Assembly (NCBI GenBank): GCA_023052935.1
Contig: CM041293.1
Coordinates: forward strand, 174,707,600 to 174,771,599
DNA: 64,000 bases
Origin: Piezodorus guildinii
Lineage: Eukaryota; Arthropoda; Insecta; Hemiptera; Pentatomidae
Direction of reading: 5' to 3'
Made by a program: the position numbers and the translations under genes
Notes under the pieces: model-generated
Database searches by the model: none
What the model was told of the DNA's origin: nothing
The model's input: the letters and a program-made list of their open reading frames with translations, nothing else
Part shown: piece by piece, positions 43,190-53,743 of the stretch
Position numbering within the stretch: the stretch's first letter is position 1
Layout: every line of letters starts with the position of its first letter

Positions 43190-45126
43190 AGGTCCCAAGC
43201 CCTGGTGAAGAAGGAGGGGTCCCCACTACAGCCTCAATGGATGTGCTCTTTTGGAGGCAAGCATCGTCTCAGGTAAATAGCAGCAGTTTTCCATCCAGGC
43301 TGTGAAGTAGTGCGAGAGCTGGCCAGGCAACTTTGAGGAAGCACCCCTCCTATTTTGCTTTGATAGCTACGGGCCTATACCTCGTACACCCGAGATACAA
43401 CAAACAATGAAAAGCAAAGATAGAAATAGAGTCCATCAGACTAACGAACATGGCGAGGAAAACAGGTTAAACGAATAGGTACATGGAATGTTAAAGCCTT
43501 AAATGGGAAGGAAGAAGAACTAGTCGAGGAGAAGAAAAAACAAGGATAGAAATCTTAGAGATCACAGAGATTAAGAAGAAGGGCAAGGGAGAGCAGAGGA
43601 TAGGCGATCACATTTTAATACACGCTGGAGTCAATCCTATAGAGCATGCAAAGAGCGGAGTGGCCTGCCTATTCTATCAAGACTTGGCTCAATATATAAA
43701 GGACTGGAAGGCTGTTAGTGACAGACTCATGCAAGTAGAAGTGTGCAGTGAAAATGTTCTTTATTCATTGTTCATTGCCTATGGACCAAACGACAATGCA
43801 ACCACCCTGCAAAAGGAAACAGGAGATGCAATCTACCATGACGATGACAATGGTCAAAGCATCCCCATAATTAAAGGAAACCTAAACGGAAGGGTGGGAA
43901 AAGGTGGTATTGTCGCTTTGGGGTCAGATTGAGAGGAAAGTATTAATGACAGTGCTATGATTCTTAACTTCTGCCTTGCGAATGACATGCTTGTCGGAAG
44001 CAGCTTCTTTCCCTACAAAATGATTCTCAAATACACAAGAGAAGAATGAGATGTCTATTATCGACTACTTCCTAATAACTAGAGACCAAAGAATGCACCT
44101 AAGAGACGTAAGGGCCAAACGAGGTTATGAAATAGATACTGACCACCGGTTACTAAAAATGGATATGACCCTTAATGAAACAAAAAATATACCAAGATCA
44201 TCAAAGCGGTCACCTAATTTTAAAACTAAATACTTCAGATTCAGGGATTCGGAGGTGGCACAAGCTTACCAAGACCTCTTCGAAGAGAGGGCAAGAAGTG
44301 GTAGATATAGATAGGACAGCGACGATGTAGAGGAGTCTTGGACAGCAGTTAAGAAAATAGTCTTAGAGACTGCGGAAACAGTAAGTGGAAAGAGTAGGCT
44401 GGGACAGCGTACTAAGAAAACGCCTTGGTGTTCCGATGAAATCAAAGAGGAGGTCAGTCTCATGAAAACTCTCTGGAGGCTGTACTTGCGAATCTGTGGC
44501 ATACTCTTCGTACAAGGAAAAAATAAAGAAAGTGAAAGAAGTTGTGATAAAAGAAAAAAGAAATTCCTGAGAAGAGTTCGGGAAAAAAATGGAAAGCAAT
44601 TACAAGGAAAAGTAAAAGCTTTTCTATCGAAGTTTCAGGAGGATGGGAAATATTACAGATTGGCAGAATATTTTAGGGAGTTTATGGCATCCAATGGACA
44701 GGTGGTAGAAGATAACCAATAGCCTAGATGTACAGAAGATTGCACGGAGGAAGATGACTTAATCGGCGAAAAGGGAGTTGCTTTTCACCCGAAATGTTGA
44801 GATATATCGACCTGAAGGGACTGGAACTGCTCCAGCACCTCCTTCACATCGCTTGGAAGTGGAAAGTGATCCCTAAGGACTGGAAGTTTTCAACAATAAT
44901 CCCGATCTTCAAAAAAGGAGACAATCGAGAATGTCAGAACCATCGAAGCATTATCACTGCTGTGTGTCCCCTATAAAGTGGACTCCAAGATACTTGATAA
45001 AAGATTGAGTAGTCTTATAGAACATAAACTAGGGGAAGAATAATATGGCTTCAGACCTAATAAGAGCACTCAGGAACTGATATTTACGACGAGACAGATT
45101 TCCGAGAAGATCATAGAAAAGATTTA
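43190..45126 (+). mobile_element. LINE (endonuclease, linker, RT start), decayed, truncated at RT
   Basis: GC-rich leader 43190-43420. The endonuclease start is RIGTWNVKAL near 43475, continued in the frame 43660-43932 (RLMQVEVCSENVLYSLFIAY, IIKGNLNGRVGKGG). SIIDYFLITRDQRM and TDHRLLKMDM follow (44051-44170), then linker TPWCSDEIKEEVSLMKTLW (44430-44480). The RT start is at 44800-44975 (VIPKDWKFSTIIPIFKKGDN), ending YGFRPNKSTQELIFTTRQIS near 45050-45100. The endonuclease motif GDFN is changed to GNLN. It stops where the Jockey at 45127 begins. Confidence 0.78.
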
Positions 45127-45860
45127 AACATTATTTTTCTCGCTTTATCAATTTTTCTAAAATATGTTCAGTGAATGTAAGAGATTTGACTAAAGTAAAC
45201 CCTAGGTACCACACGAACTTTGACCAACAGATGGGAGCTGGATTTATTTTGATTGGGTAGTTTATTTGTGTTCGACGTTTAGTGAAAAGTATTGCTTCAG
45301 ATTTGGTGAGATTAATTTTCAATCTCCATTCCATGCAATATTTGTTAAACTTTTTAAGTATTGTTGTAGACGATTCACTATTGTATCAACGGGGTATGAA
45401 GAAGTATACAATGCCGTGTCATCAGCGTAAAGGACCTCATTGCAGACTGGTGGTCGGTATGTCACGAATGAACAAATTAAATAGTATTGGAGATGAGCAA
45501 GAACCTTGGGAAAGACCCGCTGAGATAAGGAGTATATCGTAGGTAGATTTGCCAACTTGAATTTAAATATTTCCATTTGATAAATATGAGTGAATCAGGT
45601 GAATTTATTATGGGAAATTGTATGAGATTAATTTATACATCAGTCTGGAGTGCCAAAAGTATCAAATGCTTTTTCGAGATATAGATGGAGCATGCCAGTG
45701 CGTTTGCGTTCGTTAAAGGCTCCAGTGATGAAGTCAGGGAGAAGTGTTAATTGGTTGATGGACGGAGTAGTGTTCCTTAAAACACGATTCTTCATCTATT
45801 AGGAGGTTATTTAATCTAAGATGCTTGTTAATTCGTTTGAGTATTAGTTTTTCCAGAATT
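45127..45860 (-). mobile_element. Jockey RT fragment
   Basis: Minus strand: NNLLIDEESCFKEHYSVHQP near 45800, an EKAFDT motif A near 45680, then VFPKVLAHLQYYLI (a decayed motif B) and EVLYADDTALYTSSYPVDTI near 45400. MEWRLKINLTKSEAILFTKR runs at 45334-45275. The 3' end, next to 45127, abuts the LINE at 43190-45126. Confidence 0.75.
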
Positions 45861-45879
45861 TTATAATTATAAATGAAAT

Positions 45880-45958
45880 ACATAGTAAGAGAAAGTACTG
45901 TGATCGTGAAAATTTTCGAATTCCAGTTTTCAACGGAAATGAACGTTTTAGGGGAAAA
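45880..45958 (-). repeat. Q-family end module left of the palindrome
   Basis: GAGAAAGTACTGTGATCGTG, then TTCCAGTTTTCAACGGAAAT and CGTTTTAGGGG: the reverse complement of the end module at 24520-24626. Confidence 0.7.
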
Positions 45959-45970
45959 TATTTCATAGAT

Positions 45971-45976
45971 GATGTG
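45971..45976. repeat. Left 6-bp target-site duplication of the palindromic element
   Basis: GATGTG lies immediately before the first base of the inverted arm and recurs at 60472-60477, immediately after the last. Confidence 0.85.
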
Positions 45977-46046
45977 AGTAGAGAAGAAACAGGCGAGCTG
46001 GCGCACCGATTCCTCTATCCCCTCCCCTACCACTCTTAACCACCTA

Positions 46047-46340
46047 TGACGTCATCACGACCTAACCTTAACTACTATGGTTCGCGCCATTGACCTAACC
46101 TAAACCACCGAGCCACGCCCCTTTTTAGTCACGTGACCTTTTATTAACCTAACCTAAACCAGTAGGCCACGCCCCTTTTTGGTCACGTGATCCCTGTTTG
46201 AGGGTATAAAGCATGAGTCTACCCGGCGTCCATCTTCTTTTCCCTACGTTTTGGGATAATTTAGTATTTATAAAGCATGAGTCTACCCGTTCGCCATTTT
46301 GTTTTACGCCGTAACCATTTACAAAGCATGAGTCTACCCG
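46047..46340 (+). promoter_or_regulatory. Terminal region of left arm with repeated short motifs
   Basis: Contains TGACGTCA (46047-46054), two TCACGTGA palindromes (46129-46136, 46183-46190), each next to a GCCACGCCCCTTTTT block, and three copies of AAAGCATGAGTCTACCCG (near 46207, 46271, 46323). The mirror set lies at 60108-60401. The motifs resemble bZIP/bHLH and GC-box sites, but a regulatory or replication role is only inferred. Confidence 0.5.
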
Positions 46341-46439
46341 GACGGCATTTTGCTCCCCCCACTCCTGCATTAGTTAACCAATCAGAGTGCCTAACTTGAG
46401 AGTTCCTCCCGGCTAGGTCCGATGGTAAAATTGTAATGT

Positions 46440-46985
46440 GTGCTTTTACGAAACCTTTCAAACTGTTACATAACCTTCTCATTGTTTACATTTTCCTCAA
46501 CCTTCTCATTGTTTACATTTTCCTCAACCTTCCCATTGTTTACATTTTATGAAACCTCCCTTGCTGTTACATAACCTTCCCGTTGTTTACATTATCTGAA
46601 GCCTCCCTTGCTGTGACATAACCTTCCCGTTGTTTACAATATCTGAAACCTCCCTTGCTGTTACATAACCTTCCCAATATTTACATTTTCCGCAACCTTC
46701 TCAATGATTACATTTATGAAACCTTCCAAACTGTTACATAACCTCCCCATTGTTTACATTTTCGGAAACTCCCCTTACTGTTACATAACCTTCCCAAGGT
46801 TTACATTTTCCTCAACCTCCCCACTGTTTACATTTTATGAAACCTCCCTTACTGTTACATAACCTTCTCATTGTTTACATTTTCCTCAACCTTCTCATTG
46901 TTTACATTTTCCTCAACCTTCCCATTGTTTACATTTTATGAAACCTCCCTTGCTGTTACATAACCTTCCCGTTGTTTACAAATTC
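46440..46985 (+). repeat. Imperfect minisatellite in left arm
   Basis: Dense repeats of CATTGTTTACATTTTCCTCA, ACCTTCCC and TGTTACATAACCTTCCCGTT modules in variable order, about 550 bp. Mirrored at 59463-60008. No coding. Confidence 0.88.
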
Positions 46986-49080
46986 AGAAGCATGTTCAAT
47001 AGGTATTAACATTTCCACTGTTGGTTTACTTTTATTTTCTCTTCACATAGTCGCAGAACATACTTCATTTCTAAAGAATCCGCAAGAGCGCAGCACCCAC
47101 TCTACTTCGTAATGTGTCCACCAGAGTGCATCTCTCCGGAATATTTTATGTTATCTTTCCAATAATATTTTATACTTTTTTTTTAAGTAAGTTTTTTCAG
47201 CCGCCATTTTGTTTTGAGGAAGCCAACATTGCAATAATTCAAACAGGTATGAACATGTACAAACAGGTTTGAAGCATGTTGATAATTTAAACGTAAACAT
47301 GGACTTTGAACCCTCTTAACGGCTTTAATATAAACATCGTTATAGGGCTTCTTAATCCTATACATCTGTGAACTTTGATCCTTAATCCTACATTTTAAGT
47401 AGCGATAAAAAGTTCCTTAAGCTTAAACGTAAACATGGACTTTGAACCTTCTTAATGCCTTTAATATAAACATCGTTATACGGTTTCTTAATCCTGTACA
47501 GCTTTGAACTTTGATCCTTAATCCTAATATTTAAATAGCGATAAAAGGTTCCTTAAGCTCTTGGACTACGGTCTATTATTCTCCTATGTGTAATGATTTT
47601 TAATCCTATAGAGCTTTGAACTTTGATTCTTAATCCTACTATTTAAATAGCGATAAAAGGTTCCTTAAGACTTTGAAGCATTATCCTCTTAAGTATATGT
47701 ATAAATATAATGCGGACCTTGTACGTTTTATCTCTTAGTATAGTAAATCCCTAATGATTTAATCGTAAACAACACCAATTTAAGACGTAAATATCAATAT
47801 TGTACTAATGATTGCTTTAAGTATAAATATAAAATAATATAAAACTTGTACCTATTTCGGTAGGCGAATATAATTATTTTTATATATATTTTCAATATTT
47901 TTAGTTATTTTCTCATCTTCTTAGACAAATTTTTACCTTTTCTATGTATTATTTACTTAAAATTAACAATTCTGCTTTACAATTGCTATTAGCGATGTTT
48001 TCGGAAGAGTTCGTCTAATCTCGGCCGGCTTCGGTCTTCTACCTTTATCCCGTTCAACTTCGCTATAATCCGAAGTTCTATCTAAAGAAATAAACAATGA
48101 TAACGTTGCTTCAATCGATGGTAAACTACTTCCTTATCTTATCTGCACATCTTGCTACAGTATAAACAACATTATATTCTAGTAAAATAATATTGTACAT
48201 CGTAAACATTTTATTAATTTTAGTTATTAGTAAACAAAGTTTTGTACCTTTTTTAGTTCGGCGTTAAGCCTTAAGCCTCTTCACCACGTCAAGGTAAAGG
48301 TACATCGAAGAGGTTTTTATTTTATTTATTTATTTTACAACGTGATTTTCACAATAAAAATGTGTACATATTAAACGACAAAAATAAAGTTTATTAAAAA
48401 TTAGAATTCATAAAATATAATTTCTAACACAATCAAGAATTAAACTAAATTTATGCTTATAAAAAAATAAAATCATCACTTTTTTTGGTAGTGTATAATC
48501 ATATTGAAATTTAATTTTTCACCCGATGGCATAAACGAAATATTTGCTGATGAGATGGTCGGCAAGGTGCGGCAATAACTCTTTAATCTTCAATAAATAA
48601 ACAACACCATATACTTTATCATTTTTTTTTCTTTATGTATTTGAAAGAGAAATATGAGCATCGAAATTATTCTGCAGGGTTATTCTATTCACCTCACATT
48701 CACTCACACATTCAGATTTACAGGTGTTCAAACCATGCCATGGACCTTCATTCAGGGTTTATAGGTGTTCAAACCGTGACAGTGACCCCTTTCATTCATG
48801 GTGAATAGATTTAAACAATTTTTCATTTACCTATACAGATAAAACCTTTTTTTGATACTCTGTACATTTCTCTTTCGAGACATTATGATAAATGCAATGG
48901 CTGCCTTGCTGAGATGGCTTTATTAATTTAAATACCGCCAAAATATTCCAAATTCATTAGTGAACAGACATATTGTCACACCATGAACCATCATTTTTAT
49001 TATTTGTTACCTTAGTTTTATTCAGACCAAAGACAAAAATGGTTGTAAATTCGCGTTTTGTTTCTTATTATTACCAAAAT
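46986..49080. other. Non-coding part of left arm, with ~140-bp repeats
   Basis: 47275-47680 holds three diverged units, each with CGTAAACATGGACTTTGAAC, TATAAACATCGTTATA and a TTTGATCCTTAATCCTA phrase. 48258-48320 has TACCTTGACGTGGTGAAGAG in reverse. Otherwise AT-rich with no gene. Everything is mirrored in the right arm (57360-59460). Confidence 0.7.
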
Positions 49081-49090
49081 AATCTTTATA

Positions 49091-51049
49091 TTATTTCACT
49101 TCATTTAATTTATAATGACCATAGGCCAAAGTATTGATTCCGTCTTCTAGGATGTGTCTTTTATTATCAAAAGGAGACAGAGAAACCTTATTTATTTCGG
49201 AACTAAAAATATTATGCAGCTTAGATTGTATCATCCTCATTGGCGTATGCATAATTTCCCTTTTAAATAATACATTTTCATAATCCTCAAAACTAATATA
49301 TTGTTTTAATGAGGCTGTTTTTACGCCTTTAGCTCGCTTTTTTACATCGTTTTCTGTCATAATAGCGTACATTTTCGCTCTTAATCCCACATATTTTAAA
49401 ATTATTTTGGAATTGAGCTCATCTTTAAACTTTCCTAACTTCTTTTTATTTTTATTCGAATAACACAAATGTGTTTCAGGATAGTCTGAGAAATCAAAAT
49501 ATTTATTCATTTTTTTCATATCTTCATAGACATCATCTGTTAAGACTCTATAGATAAATGAATCTGTATCGGTATACATCATCTTCAAGGTTTTTCCAGA
49601 ATATTTTTTCATCATTATGTCATAATGAAATTGATACATTACAGTTTTTGATAAGTCTAAAATGCACATTCCTATGTATATAGGTTTATTAAACAATACT
49701 TTCGATTTTCCCATATGTACAGCTACTATATTCTCATTGTAGATTGTACGATCAATGAAATTCGGTTTAGAGACAAGTTTCATCAACTTTTTACTGTCAG
49801 TTACTAGTTGAATATTCTGGCGGTTCCTGATATTTTCCATCGTTTTACCGAAAACTGCATTGTTAAGCAACTTATAAAAATCTTTTTCAAAATCATTGGA
49901 TGCTCCTTTCCTTAGCTCTGTATTGTATTCTATATACGATCGTAACCATGGTGCTTGGTTAAACTTTAGAACACGGTGAATTTTTTCCAAATTTAGCCCA
50001 TGCTGTAGAGCTTGAATCAAATTTTTATAATGTAAGACGTAGCGATTTCTTTTCCCAAAATGTGTTATTAATTTTTTTGAATTAGAATTTGAGCCCGGTG
50101 GTATCATCGCTTCAGGTAAGAACGGCAAATCATCATGGGAATGGTGAAGTTCTTGAGGATAACTGATATCAATTTCAAAGATATATCCAATATCGTCATC
50201 ATCCTTAAGCTCGAATATATTGATACGTTCAGGATTTTTGACCCACTCGAATCCTCCGTACGGTAAATACATACTCATCGCTTGCCCATAAAGATTATTA
50301 GCATCTAAATAAACTATATAACTCGATTCTTCGTTTGGATTAAAATTGAGCATGTACTTATTATTCGCTTCTGCATACCTGTGCGATACCTGGCACAAAC
50401 CTCCTCGAATGCCGTGCTCTACCATTAAAATCATATCATAATCCTGTAAGAGCTCTATGTTAATTTTTGTATATTTTAACATGGCGTCGAAGGTCAAACC
50501 GGGAACGGTAAAATAATGAGCTGGATCAAGTTTATGTGTCTTCATCATAACGTCTCGAAAAGATTCGAAGACGTCACAAAGTAGAAGAACATCACTTTTA
50601 ACGTAAAAATCAGCATATTCACCCAAAGATTTACATTTAAAGTGTTCCCATATGTTTTGAGCATGTCTATAATCTTCTGCGCTGATATCACTCTCATTCA
50701 ATTTATTGTAAAAAGCTTCAATTGATGGTAGCTCTGTTTCATTGAACTTATCTTCATTGTCTATGTAATCGTATGGAAAAACACCTTTTCTGGTGACCAA
50801 TTTTAATTCCTCATCTCTATAATATTTTGATGTCTCCTTGAATTTGTCCCAAGAAAGAGATTTTACAAGATAATCTAAGCTCCGCGGCATGAATCTGTAA
50901 GAATCTATAAACCTCAATTTCAGTTTACCAACATGTTTTGTAAAAGATATGTATTTTTCTTCACTGTTCGGTATTACCTCAACTTTTCCAGGGGTAGTTC
51001 CCAATTCTCTAACAATAAAATGTGCGTCATAATTGCTCAAGCTGTGCAT
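49091..51049 (-). pseudogene. Protein-primed family B DNA polymerase, C-terminal segment (left arm)
   Basis: 652 open codons holding the rest of the exonuclease and the whole polymerase: ExoII NYDAHF (residues 6-11), ExoIII YADFYVKSD (145-153), the GIRGG region (about 223-227), motif A LDANNLYGQ (248-256), motif B KLLNNAVFGKTMEN (403-416) and motif C YTDTDSF (502-508). All catalytic aspartates are present. It is in the same frame as the upstream segment 52699-51158, 36 codons after that segment's TAA. It is therefore one gene with one stop, or two ORFs. This is the more intact of the two copies, running to the natural end. Confidence 0.9.
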
Positions 51050-51157
51050 TATGACAGGTACAAACGAGGGATTAACGCGTTTTAAATTACAATTATTACA
51101 CGAAGCTCCTAAGTACGTTCCGGTTATATGGCAGTGGTCTCTAACTTTTATGTTGTT

Positions 51158-52699
51158 TTATTTAAATTCGTCTTGGCACATGTAACAGGTTTTAGCTTCA
51201 GCCCAATTTTTTTCTTCATCCGATGAAATCCGCATTGGTTTGTTCATCTTATAGATTTCTTGAATCTTTTTAGCAATATTGGTAATATATTCCATGAAGT
51301 GATAAGCGGCATTGGCTCCCCTATAAACGTACGGTATGTTTATTGGGACGTCTACTCCCTCGATTCCTTTAACATATACACAAAATGATATCGGATCGTG
51401 CCTCTGATATTTAGTCGTGTTCTTTGACGATTCGTTTATAGGAACTAACATCGATTCAAAGTCGGCATAGATGACAAACGGCACCTTGCTTTGTCGTTCC
51501 ATATTTGAGAATCTGATAAAGTGGTCTTTCTTTGGTATCTCTATTCTTACTGGTTTATTTTCAGAGCAATATATCTTATGTTCTTCAAGTTTTTCACTAG
51601 CTTGTTTTCCATACAGATTGTTAAAATGTGTGAAGCAGCGTTTACATATTGTTAACTTATGTTCATACTGGCTGATTTGTGACACAACTAATCTTTCGAA
51701 ATTTTTTATGTAAACATAATGGGAAGTTTTATCATCAGACACGAGTAAAAGATCCCGGTGATCTTTCAATTCTGTTTTACAGACTTTCAGAGGGTATATC
51801 TTATCTTTTTCATCGAGCCCATAGACATTGATGGAGATGTTATTTACCTTTTCAAATTTTCTTATCTCACTCAGTGAAGTTGGAAATGAAACGCAAGTAA
51901 AGTCATACACGTGTTCTAAATTGTTATACTTAGTAACGCGTTGTGCGTGCTTTTTAACAAATTTTGATAAAATTGAATACTTAAAACAGTACATATCATT
52001 ATTCCGCACATTAATGCAAGCTTTCTTTGATTCTATAGATGGGGGGAGTGGAAGATACGTACAACCTCTTAGAGGCATATATTTGTTAATTCTCAATCTG
52101 ATTCCATCAACCCCACTCAGCTTCCATCCGCTTTTTTTAAATTGAGACTCCTCAGCTTCAGTTATGATTTTGTTAAAACTTTCCTCTATAAATTTGCTAA
52201 GATTGCTGCCTTTAAACACACATTTGTTTCGTGTTTTGAATGCCTTATCCATCTGATCACCTACAGAATTTGTAAAAGTACATTCCAATAGGCAGTTCAC
52301 TTTCAATGCGCCATGTTCATGTAGCGAATCTCGAATTTTATACACTAAGAGGTTCTTAACACTTTCCAGAAACGAGTTAATATCCATAGAATCGGACGAT
52401 CTGATGAAGAATGATGCCAATCGGTTCTGAAATGCTGTCTCATACTCAACAAGTCCCTGCTTGTCTGGTACGAGTGCTAAAATGACATTCTTTTGTGGCT
52501 CAGATAATTTTAATTTTTTTATCAACGGTTCCTGGGTACATACATTTTCATGTCTTTTACCGTTATAAATATTTGGAAAAACACCTCCACACCTGGTGCA
52601 AGTATAAGTCGAATTACCGTTACAAGATTTTTCATGTCTACGAAGGCTCTTCAAATACTCATACGTATTATCGCAAAGGTAACATTTAAACTGACTCAT
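51158..52699 (-). pseudogene. Protein-primed family B DNA polymerase, N-terminal segment (left arm)
   Basis: 513 codons from ATG at 52699 to an in-frame TAA (51158-51160). Two C2HC/C2H2-type fingers open the protein: CYLCDNTYEYLKSLRRHEKSC-like spacing at residues 5-25 and CTRCGGVF...HENVC at 34-54. A third CKRC...C cluster follows near 345-371. The ExoI motif YADFE (about 411-415) lies near the end, and CYMC is the last cluster before the stop. The usual gene continues from here into the segment at 51049. The start ATG is 501 bp from the palindrome centre. Confidence 0.9.
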
Positions 52700-52997
52700 T
52701 TTTAAGTGTTAAATTTCAAAATTTCTGAACGGAGAAAAAATTAATAATTTATTTATGCACACAACTTACCTTCCGTGAACAAATGGAGAAATATCTACTA
52801 GTTTAAAATTAACGAAAAAAAAAATCTTCTATAAAACTTAAATAATATAAAAATATTAATGGCACCAAGAAATTAGGAAATATTTTTAAACTCAGATAGC
52901 AGCAACAGCAACAAATCAATGTGTTCGCTTTGAAGTCTGAAGCTAAAATGACAGTAAATACAAATGACAAGTAACTCGTTAACTATCAGCTGTTGCT

Positions 52998-53100
52998 TAC
53001 CCCCACCACCTCGTGTTTACCCCCACCACCTTCCACTTTACCCCCACTACCTTCAATTTTACCCCCACCACCTTGCATTTTACCTCCCCCCCTCCCTCTT
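52998..53100 (+). repeat. Cytosine-tract repeat near palindrome centre (left)
   Basis: About five units of TTACCCCCACCACCTT-type, followed by runs of 6-7 C. The mirror at 53343-53446 is G-rich on the plus strand. It lies between the polymerase start and the centre. Long-loop G-quadruplex potential is inferred. Confidence 0.8.
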
Positions 53101-53198
53101 CCCCCTCCTGCCCTTGTAGTGCATCCGAGGATACCCAACTCAAGATGATGGTCAGAAGTGGTTAAGAGTAATCAGAGAGAGTCGGAGAGGTTCACATG

Positions 53199-53244
53199 TG
53201 AGGAAAAGATTATGTCCAATCTGTCCAATAAGTTTTCTTAAAAC
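53199..53244. other. 46-bp asymmetric spacer at the palindrome centre
   Basis: The only part of the element that is not duplicated. It contains TGTCCAATCTGTCCAATAA (a short direct repeat) flanked by weakly complementary AGGAAAAG and GTTTTCTT. It could be the loop of a former hairpin. Confidence 0.9.
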
Positions 53245-53743
53245 CATGTGAACCTCTCCGACTCTCTCTGATTACTCTTAACCACTTCTGACCATCATCT
53301 TGAGTTGGGTATCCTCGGATGCACTACAAGGGCAGGAGGGGGAAGAGGGAGGGGGGGAGGTAAAATGCAAGGTGGTGGGGGTAAAATTGAAGGTAGTGGG
53401 GGTAAAGTGGAAGGTGGTGGGGGTAAACACGAGGTGGTGGGGGTAAGCAACAGCTGATAGTTAACGAGTTACTTGTCATTTGTATTTACTGTCATTTTAG
53501 CTTCAGACTTCAAAGCGAACACATTGATTTGTTGCTGTTGCTGCTATCTGAGTTTAAAAATATTTCCTAATTTCTTGGTGCCATTAATATTTTTATATTA
53601 TTTAAGTTTTATAGAAGATTTTTTTTTTCGTTAATTTTAAACTAGTAGATATTTCTCCATTTGTTCACGGAAGGTAAGTTGTGTGCATAAATAAATTATT
53701 AATTTTTTCTCCGTTCAGAAATTTTGAAATTTAACACTTAAAA

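Larger units (their letters stand above)
45977..53198 (+). repeat. Left arm of the giant inverted repeat
   Basis: Pairs with 53245-60471: inner positions sum to 106443, outer ones to 106448. The offset of 5 is explained by a 4-bp insertion near 57119 and one extra A near 57524 in the right arm. About ten scattered base differences were noticed, many C/T, for example near 45999, 47481, 47865, 48026 and 48117. Confidence 0.95.

Noticed and set aside
45734..46033. 99-codon minus-strand frame across the left element border
   Set aside because: It crosses the TSD and joins host Q repeat and Jockey scraps to the arm tip; no family match.
46149..46482. Two 73-codon minus-strand frames (and mirrors at 59966-60299) rich in GRLMLCK
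   Set aside because: They are readings of the repeated AAAGCATGAGTCTACCCG blocks and have no domain or codon evidence.
48250..48310. TACCTTGACGTGGTGAAGAG block as a LINE 5' end within the palindrome arm
   Set aside because: A resemblance only; no LINE coding sequence follows, and it is present symmetrically as part of the arm.
51471..52689. Frames antisense to the polymerase (105, 80 and 64 codons, mirrored at 53754-54972)
   Set aside because: Shadows of the conserved polymerase coding strand, duplicated only because the arms are.
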